This document shows, piece after piece, positions 46,849 to 56,562 of a stretch of 64,000 bases of DNA (positions are counted from its first letter, which is position 1; every line of letters begins with the position of its first letter). Under the pieces are notes generated by a model. It ran no database searches. It saw only the letters and a program-made list of their open reading frames with translations, and had not been told where the DNA came from. The translations under genes and the position numbers were made by a program. Source of the stretch: Methylomonas rosea (lineage in GTDB: Bacteria > Pseudomonadota > Gammaproteobacteria > Methylococcales > Methylomonadaceae). Location: positions 62,001 through 126,000 of the forward strand of contig NZ_JANIBL010000002.1 in NCBI RefSeq assembly GCF_024505055.1. Reading direction: 5' to 3'.

Positions 46849-49212
46849 TTAGAACTCGTATTTCAACGAACCCAGTACATTGATCGGATAGCCGGGGATG
46901 GCGCCAAGGCTGCCGCCGTCGGTATTCGCATAATACTCTTTGTCTAACAGATTATTGATGTTCAACTGGGCGGTCAGTTTGTGCTGCCCTATGCGGTGCG
47001 TATACGCCGCCATCGCATCCAATCGCGCATAACCGGGCAGGATGAAGGTATTGTTTGAGTCGCCCGGCCGCTTGCCGATAGCCACCACCCCCAAACCCGC
47101 CTTAAACGCTTCATTAAATTGCCAAGTACCCCACAAACTACCTTGATGCCTGGGCACATTCTCCAGGCGATTGCCTCGCAGACCGCTGAATTCCTCGACA
47201 TAATTGACCTGGGTATACGCATAAGTCGCCAGCAGATGGAGCTGATCGGTGACTTGCCCCGCCAAGTCCAGTTCTATGCCTTTGCTCCTGATCTTTCCGG
47301 CCAGAATCTGGAAATTCGGGTCAGCTTGGTTCGGGTCGTCGGTAAGCAGATTGCTTTTGGTTAAATGGAAAAATGCCAAGGTCGAAGAAAACCGCTTGTC
47401 TTGCGATTGCGTTTTGATGCCGACTTCGTGTTGCTGGCCCTCCTGCGGGTCGAAGCTTGCTCCGCTGGCGCTGACGCCGTTGTTAGAACTAAAAGACTCG
47501 GTGTAACTGCCGTAAACCGACAGCCAATCTTGTACTTGGTAAAGCACGCCGGCTCGGGGACTAAACGCATCGTCTTTTTGCTCCACGCGTCCCGCTTTGG
47601 CCGCGGCCAAGGACGCCGGCGTGAAATTAGACCCTGTCGTTACGTTATCGTAGCGGCCGCCCAGTAAGATATGCAGTTTGTCGAACAACGTGATCTGGTC
47701 TTGGACATAGGCGCCTACCCAGGATTCCTTGCGATAGAAAAACGCATTTTCGTTCGTCAACGCCGCAAAATCGACTTGTCCGTAAATAGGGTTATAGATA
47801 TCGATGGCAGGTGCCGGACTATCCGCGTCATGCGATTCAGTTGTGGCGTGGAAGCCATCTACACCAATCAACAGATTGTGCTTGCTGCCCAGGAGTTCGA
47901 ATTTCCCGTTCAAATCGATGTTGCCGGAATGGGTCATCACATCTTGCACGCCGGTGGTGGCGATACGATTCAGGCTGCGCTGGTCGTCCTGCAAGCCTAA
48001 ATAATTGTAGAGCGTCGGACCGCTCAGCGACCAATCCTTAAACTGATAGCGTTGGGTGATTTTCCAGTCGTCGTTGAAACGGTAAGTCCAGTCGTAACCG
48101 ATCAGGGTGCTTTCCATCAATTGCCGCTGCGGGCCGTCCTTCAACGTGCGGGTGATCGGGATCGGCGCCGGGCGTCCGTTAACGGCGGGAATCCCGTAAT
48201 CGGCGTTCAAGCGATCGTGTTTATATTCCAGCTCGAGATTGGTCTCGAATTTTTCGTTGGGCCGCCAAGTGACAATAGGCGCCACGAAAAACCGCTCGTT
48301 GCCGACAAATTCCCGGAACGATTGATTATCGGTGTAAGAGCCGTTTACTCGGTAAAGTAGCGTCTTGTTGTCATCAAGCGGCCCAGTGGCGTCGATCAAG
48401 GTGCGGTATTGGTCGTAGGAGCCGAACTGCTGTTGCAGCGAATAATAGGGTGTATCGCGCGGTTTCTTGGTCACGTAGTTCACCAAGCCGCCGGGCTCGA
48501 TGCGGCCATACAGTACCGCCGCCGGCCCCTTGAGGATTTCGATTTGTTCGATATTGGCAATATCGTAAATATCCTGGCGATTGAACAAGCCGTTGCGGTA
48601 GGCATCGCCGAACCCGGAACCGGCCAGACCGCGAATGACAAAATTGTCGTACAGATAACCGCCGCCGGTGCGGCCCAATACTCCGCTGACATGGCCGTTC
48701 ACTGCATCGGGCAGGGTCATCGACTGTTTATCCGCCAGCACCGCTTTAGGCACGACCTGAACAGAAATCGGCGTCTCCATGAGCGGCGTATCGGTCTTGG
48801 TGGCGGTCGTGGCGTTGGGGCGGTTGTAATCCAAGTTATAAGGGTCTGTAGCATCATAAGCAGTCTTACCGATTACCGTGACAGCGCCGAGCATGGTTGC
48901 ACTACTGTCGTTGCCGGCTGGTTTTAGCGTCATCGTGCCATCTGCGTTGATGCTATGCGTTAGGCCGCTACCGTTTAACAGCTTACGAACGGCTTCTTCT
49001 ATCGTGTATTCACCAACCAGCGCCGGACTGGTCTTGCCGTTAGTAGATTGTTCCGCATATAACATCGCGGTGCCCGATTGCGCGGATAACTGTTGCAGGG
49101 CTGCCGCCAAGGATTGGGCTGGAATATCGAAATGGTGCTTGCCGTCCTCGGCGTAGGCTTGCACCGAGACCAGCGCGATGGCAGCGGCGAGGGGTTTGAT
49201 GGTCAGTGTCAT
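46849..49212 (-). CDS. TonB-dependent siderophore receptor with STN domain
   Basis: 787-aa outer-membrane receptor. A signal peptide ends near VQAYAED, followed by the N-terminal STN signalling domain (FDIPAQSLAAALQQLSAQSG) typical of FpvA/FecA-type transducers, a plug with EQIEILKGPAAVLYGRIEPGG, and a barrel ending SLKYEF. It lies downstream of fecI and fecR in one direction, so it should be the receptor of a cell-surface signalling system. ATG 49212 is chosen because GGAG lies 9 nt before. Ligand unknown, probably a ferric siderophore. Confidence 0.9.
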   Translation of the reverse strand: MTLTIKPLAAAIALVSVQAYAEDGKHHFDIPAQSLAAALQQLSAQSGTAMLYAEQSTNGKTSPALVGEYTIEEAVRKLLNGSGLTHSINADGTMTLKPAGNDSSATMLGAVTVIGKTAYDATDPYNLDYNRPNATTATKTDTPLMETPISVQVVPKAVLADKQSMTLPDAVNGHVSGVLGRTGGGYLYDNFVIRGLAGSGFGDAYRNGLFNRQDIYDIANIEQIEILKGPAAVLYGRIEPGGLVNYVTKKPRDTPYYSLQQQFGSYDQYRTLIDATGPLDDNKTLLYRVNGSYTDNQSFREFVGNERFFVAPIVTWRPNEKFETNLELEYKHDRLNADYGIPAVNGRPAPIPITRTLKDGPQRQLMESTLIGYDWTYRFNDDWKITQRYQFKDWSLSGPTLYNYLGLQDDQRSLNRIATTGVQDVMTHSGNIDLNGKFELLGSKHNLLIGVDGFHATTESHDADSPAPAIDIYNPIYGQVDFAALTNENAFFYRKESWVGAYVQDQITLFDKLHILLGGRYDNVTTGSNFTPASLAAAKAGRVEQKDDAFSPRAGVLYQVQDWLSVYGSYTESFSSNNGVSASGASFDPQEGQQHEVGIKTQSQDKRFSSTLAFFHLTKSNLLTDDPNQADPNFQILAGKIRSKGIELDLAGQVTDQLHLLATYAYTQVNYVEEFSGLRGNRLENVPRHQGSLWGTWQFNEAFKAGLGVVAIGKRPGDSNNTFILPGYARLDAMAAYTHRIGQHKLTAQLNINNLLDKEYYANTDGGSLGAIPGYPINVLGSLKYEF

Positions 49213-49345
49213 GCTCCATGTCTCCATTATTGTAGGGTTCATGGGCATAGACGCAGAGCTTTGAAAAAGCCGCCAGCCATTGAATTTTTTTCTGGCGGCA
49301 ATCGCGGAAATCCCGGCGCAAGGCAAAGTAGGTACGAATTTGACC

Positions 49346-49363
49346 GTGCGAATAAATTCGCAC
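49346..49363. repeat. 18-bp inverted repeat after fecR
   Basis: GTGCGAAT, AA, ATTCGCAC: 8-bp arms, 2-bp centre, between the fecR stop and the receptor start. It could be an operator or processing site. No T-run. Confidence 0.45.
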
Positions 49364-49368
49364 TTACG

Positions 49369-50382
49369 CTAGCGCGTGCTCGCCGCTTCCAAGACGATTT
49401 CCCGCTCGCCGATACGCTTGACGTTGACCGGCAATAAAGCGGTAACCCCATTCAACATCCCGTCCAGTTGCTCGGTGCGGAAACTGCCGTTGACGTGTAG
49501 CTCGGCCAGTTTCGGATCGGGCAGGCGGATTTGTACGTCGTGATAGCGGCCGATTTCCGCCAAAACCTCGACCAGCCGCCGGCCGTTAAAAATCAACTGC
49601 CCTTGGCGCCAGGCCGTTGCTGCGGCAATATCGTTTACCGTGGCCGGCACAAAACGTTCATCGTCGCTATACGCCAATTGCTGCCCGGCTTTTAGCTCGC
49701 GGCTTTCGCCCTGGCCGGCTATTTCCACCATGCCTTCTTGCACCGCCACACTAATCCGGTCGGCTTGCTTGTAAACATCAAAAGCTGTGCCGATGTCGCG
49801 CACGCTGAGATTGCCGGCCCGCACGCTAAACGGCCTGTCGGCATTGTGAGTCACTTTAAAGAACGCTTCGCCGCGAATCAGATCGACATGGCGTTGGGCA
49901 CGATTGAAATGCACCCGCACTTCCGTATCGGTATTCAATTCCAGCTCGCTACCGTCGGATAAGGCCACGACCTGCCTTTGACCCTTACCCGTGTTGTAAC
50001 TATGGGGAAAGCCGTACCAGCCTTGCGGCGAGAATATCGCAAAACCAACGCCCAATAACACGGTTGCTGCCGCGCCGTAAATCAGCCATTTACGCCCGGA
50101 TGACTGGCGAGCAGTCGGCCGATAACGCAATGCCGCGTCGCGCGCCGGAAAGCTTTGCTGCTTAAAGGGTTCCATCCAGTCCCATTGGGCTTGCACCTGC
50201 CGATACGCCGTTTGATGCGCGGGATCGGCTGCCAGCCAGTCTGCGAACGCACGTTGGATTTGCGCGTTTGCGGGGGTATCACGCAAACGCAGCAGCCAGG
50301 CGGTTGCCTGGTCGCGCATGGTTTGGCTGATGGATTCGATGTCGGACACGCTGAGTGACTGAAATGTGTTTATCAAAGGCAC
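49369..50382 (-). CDS. fecR: FecR-type anti-sigma regulator
   Basis: 337-aa inner-membrane regulator. The cytoplasmic N-terminal ~80 residues (DUF4880: ATAWLLRLRDTPANAQIQR, AFADWLAADPAHQTAYRQV) bind the sigma factor, one span lies at ~96-116 (KWLIYGAAATVLLGVGFAIF), and a periplasmic FecR domain and C-terminal STN-interacting part (DUF4974) follow. It starts with GTG 50382, 38 bp behind fecI. Confidence 0.92.
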   Translation of the reverse strand: MPLINTFQSLSVSDIESISQTMRDQATAWLLRLRDTPANAQIQRAFADWLAADPAHQTAYRQVQAQWDWMEPFKQQSFPARDAALRYRPTARQSSGRKWLIYGAAATVLLGVGFAIFSPQGWYGFPHSYNTGKGQRQVVALSDGSELELNTDTEVRVHFNRAQRHVDLIRGEAFFKVTHNADRPFSVRAGNLSVRDIGTAFDVYKQADRISVAVQEGMVEIAGQGESRELKAGQQLAYSDDERFVPATVNDIAAATAWRQGQLIFNGRRLVEVLAEIGRYHDVQIRLPDPKLAELHVNGSFRTEQLDGMLNGVTALLPVNVKRIGEREIVLEAASTR

Positions 50383-50420
50383 AGTTTACCGGACTTTGTC
50401 ATAGACTGGGCAGATGGCAA

Positions 50421-50948
50421 TTACCGCCAATCCTGGCCGGGTTCGGCGCTGAGTTTGCTGCTGATATGCTGCATCGCCAGCATCACATACCGCTCGGAAC
50501 AACGTACCGAAATGCCCAAGCGCTTAGCAATTTCGGCATGCGAACAGCCTTCTATCCGATACAAAACAAAGGCATGGCGGCGCAATTCCGGCAACTCGTC
50601 CAGCCAGGCGGAGAATTTCTCCAATTGTTGATGGGTTTGCCAATAATGCTCCGGCGACAGGCGCTGGTCGGCAACCTGCTCGATATCTGCGTCGGGTTCA
50701 TCGAAACGTTCGCGAGTTTCGCGGCGGCGATGGCGATCAACCGTTAGATTGGCGGCGGTCTGAAATAAAAACGCCCTGGGGTTTTGAATGGTTTGCGGCT
50801 CCGGATATTGCGATAGGCGCAGAAAAGCTTCCTGCACAATATCGTTTACATCGGGTTCTCGTGGCCAACGGCCGCGTACAAAAGCCCCCATTTCATGTGC
50901 GTGTTGCAGAAACAGCGTGTGCAGAAATCCTGGTGATTCTTTGGACAT
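50421..50948 (-). CDS. fecI: ECF sigma factor, FecI type
   Basis: 175-aa sigma factor with region 2 (DVNDIVQEAFLRLSQYP) and region 4 (LPELRRHAFVLYRIEGCSHAEIAKRLGIS). It forms the fecI-fecR-receptor surface signalling set with the next two genes. ATG 50948 is taken over a TTG 17 codons upstream. No clear Fur box could be seen in the ~250 bp upstream. Confidence 0.9.
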   Translation of the reverse strand: MSKESPGFLHTLFLQHAHEMGAFVRGRWPREPDVNDIVQEAFLRLSQYPEPQTIQNPRAFLFQTAANLTVDRHRRRETRERFDEPDADIEQVADQRLSPEHYWQTHQQLEKFSAWLDELPELRRHAFVLYRIEGCSHAEIAKRLGISVRCSERYVMLAMQHISSKLSAEPGQDWR

Positions 50949-51197
50949 TGAAGACGTTCGTGGCCGGGGCAAATAACGATGCGTTTCAGCAATAACCAAG
51001 CCAAGCCAGACCTGTTGTCATTAGACACCGCACGTTAGCGCGACTAAGCCGTCGGCAGCAATGGGTTTGGCGGCGCTTAAAAACAAATGAGCTGCGGGAT
51101 ATGACCTATTTTAATCAGCCATTGCGGCATATGCCCCAGTCTTGAGCCGCCTCCCTTTCGCTGGTTACGGGATTTGGTCGTACCCGCATATTCCGTC

Positions 51198-52421
51198 TTA
51201 GTCGATAGTTAAAGAAACTAGCCGCACTTTCTTTTGCGTTGGATCGGTCCAGGCGACAAAAGCTTGCTTGCCGACCCGGGCCATCGCCGGATATTTGCTG
51301 GGCCATTTCGGGAAGCTGCCGCGATATACCGTAGTTTCCCGGCTGACTCTGCCGTCAGTTGTCACTTTCGTAACCCGTAACTCATCTTCGGGTCCATTGC
51401 GGCCGCGCCAGCTGACCAAAGCCGAACCGTCGTCCAGCAGTAAGGCATTGGCATAGCCGCTGGCGTCGGCATCCAGCTCGATGGGTTGGTTAAACTGTGC
51501 GCCTTTGTCGTCGGAAAATGCCACCTTCACCCGGCCTTTACCATCGGCGGCCGTGAACCAGGCCGCCACGCCAGCGGTTGACGTTAGATCGATGGATGGT
51601 CCGTTACTGGGGCAGCCGCCTATCACCCAACCATCCGCATGTACATTAGTGATTTGCGGATTGCCGCCGGCTTGCCAGCGCACCGCGCTGATGTCGCGAA
51701 TTTCGCCGGCGGCATGATCACGGTAGACCGTGACCAATTGCTCGCCCTGCGCGTCGGTATAGCTGCGGCAGCAGGAGCAGACATCGTCATCCAGTACCAG
51801 CTCCGGGCCGGCGCGCCAGTTTTTATCGATTACGCTCGCCATCAATTGATAGCGGTTGGTTCTCTTATCGGCCGCCGGATCGTGGCTGGCGTTGCGCATG
51901 TCGGTCCAGACCAGCGCCAGCCGTGCATCGGGTAGCGCGGCCAAAGACATTTGTGCGTCGTAGATACGCGCATCATCGCCGTAAGGTTTTAGCGGTGTGC
52001 TCCAGCTTAAACCGCCGTCTATCGATCTGGCCAGGTAGATGTCTGCCGCGTAGCGGTCCGGGGAGTCCTTGACATACGGCATCCAGGCCGCGGCCAGGCT
52101 GCCGTCGCTTAGTCCAATTATCACCGGCGGGTCGGCCAATTTACCCTCGACCTTGGCCACCGTTAAGGGCATGCTCCAGCCCTGTTTTTCCAGTACGGCA
52201 AATTTAGCGGTGCTGCTCCCTCCATCGGTTTCCACCCAGCTGAGGATTAACTCGCCGGCGGCGGTCTGCGCCAGATGGTGCTGCTGGCTGACACCAATGG
52301 CCGGGACTTGCAGTTCGATCATCGGCAGCGCATGCGGCGGTTTGGCAAATGCGGTGTGTGCGTTTAGAAAAAGCAACAGCAGTCCGCCGACTATGGTGAA
52401 AAAGTCCTTGATAGTGTGCAT
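51198..52421 (-). CDS. Sialidase-fold (BNR/Asp-box) secreted protein with CSCC motif
   Basis: 407-aa exported protein with signal peptide to HTAFA. Asp-box repeats of the sialidase fold are visible (SIDGGLSW, SDDKGAQF). The centre holds a Cys cluster, DDDVCSCCRSY, and GGCPSNGP later. The usual sialidase arginine triad is not identifiable by eye, so enzymatic sialidase activity is doubtful. Its setting between two ECF sigma/TonB units suggests a link with metal handling, but that is inference. It lies 171 bp behind the second ECF sigma factor gene. Confidence 0.7.
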   Translation of the reverse strand: MHTIKDFFTIVGGLLLLFLNAHTAFAKPPHALPMIELQVPAIGVSQQHHLAQTAAGELILSWVETDGGSSTAKFAVLEKQGWSMPLTVAKVEGKLADPPVIIGLSDGSLAAAWMPYVKDSPDRYAADIYLARSIDGGLSWSTPLKPYGDDARIYDAQMSLAALPDARLALVWTDMRNASHDPAADKRTNRYQLMASVIDKNWRAGPELVLDDDVCSCCRSYTDAQGEQLVTVYRDHAAGEIRDISAVRWQAGGNPQITNVHADGWVIGGCPSNGPSIDLTSTAGVAAWFTAADGKGRVKVAFSDDKGAQFNQPIELDADASGYANALLLDDGSALVSWRGRNGPEDELRVTKVTTDGRVSRETTVYRGSFPKWPSKYPAMARVGKQAFVAWTDPTQKKVRLVSLTID

Positions 52422-52592
52422 TTGGCGACCATGGATAGCAGGAAATAAATCATCTTTTGTAACTATTCAGTGCTGATAGCTTTTCATCCAATTAAGCAGG
52501 CCACAAAGGTGTAGGGTCGCTGAATAGTTACCATCTTTTTAACTTGGGCGGACCTGATTTGTAAACGCGCCCGGCGTAAGGCTTGTCAGCCT

Positions 52593-53144
52593 TTAGCTGG
52601 CTGCTCTGTAGTAGTCCGTTTGCCGGTGGTTCGGGGTTGGCAGAAACGCGATTGCCAGTTGCGCCCGCTGCTTTCGACAATGCACCAAGCCTTTGACAAT
52701 GTGTTTTTCCACCGCACTTTCGGAAATATCCAGCACGCCCGCCACTTCCCGGTAACTTAGGCCGCGAATTTTATGCAGGATAAACGCATCCCGGCAACGC
52801 GGCGGCAGTTCGGCGATGGCTTGGTACAACAATGTCCGGCATTGCTGGCTGGCAATTTCGCTTTCCGCGCCGGACTGTTGCAGTTCCTCCACGAGCAGAG
52901 CGGCTTCCTGATGGCGTTCGACGATTTTATTGTGGCGCAGATGATCAAGAGCCAAATTACTAGCGGTGCGATATAAAAAGCTGCGCGGGTTTTCGATTGC
53001 CGTGGCATTGGCGGTGCGGGCCAAGATCAGATAACTTTCTTGCACCAGATCTTCAGAAGTTTCCTGGCATTTGACTATGCGCAGCAGGTGATGCAACAGC
53101 TCCTTGCAGTGCAGGCGATAAAGCGCGCTTATGTCCAAGTTCAT
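52593..53144 (-). CDS. Second ECF sigma factor, FecI-like, no FecR
   Basis: 183-aa sigma factor with region 2 (SEDLVQESYLILARTANATA) and region 4 (LPPRCRDAFILHKIRGLSYREVAGVLDISESAVEKH). No fecR-like gene adjoins it: a sialidase-fold gene is downstream and a TonB receptor is divergent. It may be constitutively active, or its anti-sigma factor may lie elsewhere. Confidence 0.88.
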   Translation of the reverse strand: MNLDISALYRLHCKELLHHLLRIVKCQETSEDLVQESYLILARTANATAIENPRSFLYRTASNLALDHLRHNKIVERHQEAALLVEELQQSGAESEIASQQCRTLLYQAIAELPPRCRDAFILHKIRGLSYREVAGVLDISESAVEKHIVKGLVHCRKQRAQLAIAFLPTPNHRQTDYYRAAS

Positions 53145-53317
53145 GTTGTGGGATTTGCCCGATGTGGTGATTTTTCAATCAAAATGCCAAGCCAGATTTA
53201 TGCCAAACAACAATCGTAAATGCCGCAAGTGGGTAAGAGCCAGGGTATCGGCGGCTTTGGTACCGATTGGTTTGGTCTTCGCCGAGTTTGGCGGTAAAGC
53301 TTACGGGTAATAAGCCA

Positions 53318-53350
53318 GGCGATATGCCGTATTTGCTGTGGCATATCACC
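53318..53350. repeat. Inverted repeat in the 53145-53578 divergent region
   Basis: GGCGATATGCC and GGCATATCACC, 11-bp arms with one mismatch around an 11-nt loop. The 434-bp region between the second ECF gene and the receptor otherwise shows no gene or clear Fur box. It must hold the promoters of both. Confidence 0.5.
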
Positions 53351-53578
53351 TATTTATTATCTGCATGGTTGTCGTGCTCATTTTGCAAGTTGCGTCAGCT
53401 GGATGCTTTGAATAGCCGAAAATACCGTGCCGGGCCTGGTTTTCGCTCGTGCGCCCTTACGTCTCCTGGTGGGCGCATCTTAATGGTCTGAAAGAATTTT
53501 CACCTCTCACCTCCTGTTTTATGTCTGTCGCGCGTCAAAACAACGATAGTCACAATTTAACAACATCGAGGGAAATTC

Positions 53579-55996
53579 ATGACGTTGAAAATAACACTTA
53601 GCGGCGAGCTGTTTGGACAGGCTTCGGCACTGGTTTTAGGGGCTGTGTTGGCGGTGTCCGGCGCTGCGGTTGCAGATAGCGCCAGTCGGGCTTTCAGTAT
53701 CCCCGCAGGCTCATTATCTACCGCGCTAAATCGCTTGGCGGAATCCGGCGGCTTGCAACTGGTCTACGACACGGCAATTACGGAGGGCTTGCAAAGCAAG
53801 GGCCTCAGCGGCAATTACACCCCGGAAGCCGCGTTGCAACGTCTGCTGGGAGACAGCGGTTTGAGTTACCGCGTCGCTGAAAACGGCAATATTTTGATCG
53901 AAAGACCGGCTTTGAATTACAAGCAGGATCCTACGGCCCTGCCGGCTGTGAATGTGGTTGGCAGGGCGGCTTCCTATTTTGAAGGCGAGGATCCCTTTAG
54001 TACTGATTACAAGCGCAGTAATGCCACGACAGCCACTAGAACCGATACGTCGATCATGCAAACCCCGATGTCGGTCAAGAGTGTGCCGCAGGCGGTGTTA
54101 AAAGATCAGCAAGCAATAACCATCGATCAGGCGCTAAGAAACGTGAGTGGTGTTACCAGTGGTTTGGGTGGCAGCGGTCATTTTTTTATTCGTGGCTTTG
54201 GCAACTACAACACATACCGCGATGGTTTTTTGAATCAAAGCCAATGGGCTCACACCGAAGATTTGGAAAACGTCGAACGGGTGGAAGTTCTAAAGGGGCC
54301 GGGCTCGATTCTTTACGGCCGCACCCAACCGGGAGGTTTGGTTAATTTCGTTACCAAGCAGCCTTTGGATGCACCGTATTACAGCCTGCGTCAACAGTTC
54401 GGCTCATTTGATTTATATCGCACCAGCGTCGATGCGACCGGGCCTTTAACCGAAAACAAGGATTTGGCTTACCGATTCAATTTGGGCTATCAAAGTAACC
54501 ATAGTTTTCAAGAGTTCGGTGGTAACGAGCGGCTGATGGTTGCGCCGACTTTGCGCTGGAACATTAGCGATAGAACGGTATCGACTTTCAAGCTGGAATA
54601 TAGCGATATTAAAGAAATGGGGCGCGGCACCGTGCCGGTGATGGGCAGTAGGCCTGCTCCCATTTCAAGAGGTTTGAATCTTGGCGATCCTTGGAATTAC
54701 CAGGAAGACGAATACATCATGCTGTCTTTCAACACCGAGCATGAATTTAACGATAACTGGAAATTGCACCATCGCTTTAATTTCAGCAATCATAATTTGA
54801 CGATGTCGGCGAATAGCGGATCGAGTGTGGATCTGGCGACAGGCGATGTTAATCGGGCATTTTTTGCGCAAAACACCGACGGCAACGATTATCAGCACAA
54901 TTTCTTCAACGCCCTAGAGCTGACGGGCAAGTTCGACACGGCATTTTTGAAACATACGCTATTGCTGGGCGGCGACTATTATCGTACCGACTACCGGGCT
55001 TCCATGGCGGGATTCGGCTTTAACACCGCGCTTTATGATGTCACCAATATTTACCATCCTAGTCATGCGTTGTTAGCGCCTACGGTCTTGCCAACTGATG
55101 TGACTTATTCAAATTCCACCATTCCATGGTTTGGCCTATACGCCCAAGATCAAATCGAATTGCCCTTGCATTTTCATGTGTTGGCCGGCTTACGCTACGA
55201 TAATGCCGACATGACATCCAGCAGCACCGGCGAATTTGGCACCGGTCCAAGTCCGGATACCCATTCCGAGCGAGTTTCTCCACGTGGTGGCGTGGTATGG
55301 CAGCCGATACCGGAGTTCTCTTTGTACGGAAGCTATACCGAAAATTTCGGCGCTCCGAATTACTTTGGTGCCGATGGTAAACCATTACCTGCGCAAACCG
55401 CCGATCAATGGGAGGTGGGCGCAAAAACCGAGTTGTTTGACGGTCGATTGAGCGCTACCTTGGCTTACTACGATCTTACCAAACGCAATTCGCCCATCGC
55501 TACTTGGTTGGCATTTTCCCGCGCCCAGGGCGAAGCCGAATCCCGAGGCATTGAGTTTGATGTGAGTGGCGAAATTCTGCCCGGCTGGAATGTTATCGGC
55601 GCTTATTCCTACATGCCGTTCGCGAAAAGCATTGTCGATGAAACCGATCCCACGGTGGTCGGTAAGCGCTTGAACAACGCACCAAAGCACAATGGCAGTT
55701 TATGGACGACCTACCAATTGCAGGACGGCGATTTGAAAGGTTTAAAGCTGGGCGCAGGCATGCAAGCGCTTAGTCAACGGGAAATTGGGTACTACGAAAC
55801 CGCGCAGGCGCCTGGTTATGCGATATTCAATTTGATGGCAAGCCAAGCTTGGCAGATTGGTAAGTCAAAAATTACAGCGCAGCTGAATATAGACAACCTG
55901 CTCGACAAAACCTATACCGCGTCGATTTACAGCTATGGGCCTACCTATTACGGCGCGCCTCGGACATTTATGGGAGCTATCAAAATAGAGTATTAA
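53579..55996 (+). CDS. TonB-dependent siderophore receptor with STN domain
   Basis: 805-aa receptor, the second of this type. The STN domain is clear (FSIPAGSLSTALNRLAESGG), then a plug (ERVEVLKGPGSILYGRTQPGG) and a barrel ending GAIKIEY. An STN domain implies a signalling partner, here the divergent ECF factor, though no FecR is seen. GAGG lies 7 nt before the ATG. Low similarity to the receptor at 46849-49212 apart from shared motifs; both may be different-ligand transducers. Confidence 0.9.
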   Translation: MTLKITLSGELFGQASALVLGAVLAVSGAAVADSASRAFSIPAGSLSTALNRLAESGGLQLVYDTAITEGLQSKGLSGNYTPEAALQRLLGDSGLSYRVAENGNILIERPALNYKQDPTALPAVNVVGRAASYFEGEDPFSTDYKRSNATTATRTDTSIMQTPMSVKSVPQAVLKDQQAITIDQALRNVSGVTSGLGGSGHFFIRGFGNYNTYRDGFLNQSQWAHTEDLENVERVEVLKGPGSILYGRTQPGGLVNFVTKQPLDAPYYSLRQQFGSFDLYRTSVDATGPLTENKDLAYRFNLGYQSNHSFQEFGGNERLMVAPTLRWNISDRTVSTFKLEYSDIKEMGRGTVPVMGSRPAPISRGLNLGDPWNYQEDEYIMLSFNTEHEFNDNWKLHHRFNFSNHNLTMSANSGSSVDLATGDVNRAFFAQNTDGNDYQHNFFNALELTGKFDTAFLKHTLLLGGDYYRTDYRASMAGFGFNTALYDVTNIYHPSHALLAPTVLPTDVTYSNSTIPWFGLYAQDQIELPLHFHVLAGLRYDNADMTSSSTGEFGTGPSPDTHSERVSPRGGVVWQPIPEFSLYGSYTENFGAPNYFGADGKPLPAQTADQWEVGAKTELFDGRLSATLAYYDLTKRNSPIATWLAFSRAQGEAESRGIEFDVSGEILPGWNVIGAYSYMPFAKSIVDETDPTVVGKRLNNAPKHNGSLWTTYQLQDGDLKGLKLGAGMQALSQREIGYYETAQAPGYAIFNLMASQAWQIGKSKITAQLNIDNLLDKTYTASIYSYGPTYYGAPRTFMGAIKIEY

Positions 55997-56008
55997 GTTC
56001 AACAGTTG

Positions 56009-56035
56009 AACCGGGTTGGGCTATTCGGCCCGGTT
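56009..56035 (+). terminator. Terminator after the second receptor
   Basis: AACCGGG and CCCGGTT around a 13-nt loop with a short T-run, 13 bp after the stop. Confidence 0.5.
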
Positions 56036-56260
56036 TGGCATTTCACGCGTGCTTCGTTGCTGCCAAAGGTCGGTACAGCAGTGTACATGGGTAACCGCGA
56101 CTTTGCGGAACCCCACAACTTCAACTTTTCAAAGTTTACGGGCGATCAAAATACGAATCGTGCCAGTGAAGGGGTTGTGGTTAAGAGATAACCAAGTGGT
56201 TTCTGCGCGACCGGCAGGAAACTGGCTGTCTAATTGGAAGGGTTTGAATCGTCCCTGCCC

Positions 56261-56290
56261 GGATAAAAGCGTTTTTCCGCGCTTTTATCC
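56261..56290. repeat. 11-bp inverted repeat in the 55997-56562 gap
   Basis: GGATAAAAGCG and CGCTTTTATCC around an 8-nt loop. No T-run follows, so it may be an operator or a small structured RNA. The rest of the gap has no convincing gene. Confidence 0.5.
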
Positions 56291-56562
56291 AGGTATCCCT
56301 GGCGTCTTGTTTTCCATGTTCACGGGGGAGAGAACTTAAACATCCCTGACACCGGTCTTTATATAACAATATCCATGCCAAATTCTTTAGGTCTTATAGG
56401 GCAAGGGGTTTTTGATAAGATTGATGGCTGCCATATCAATTTCTATGTTATTTGCCGCAGTTAAGGATTCGCTTTACGGCATTTCCCACAAAAACCGCAG
56501 TTGATCAATTCCGCGTTCAATCGTGGATAATAAAGGTCCCAGTCACAACGCTCGAATCGCCC

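Noticed and set aside
53267-53491. 75-codon frame in the divergent region before the second receptor
   Set aside because: Spans the inverted repeat and promoter region, with no ribosome site or family resemblance.
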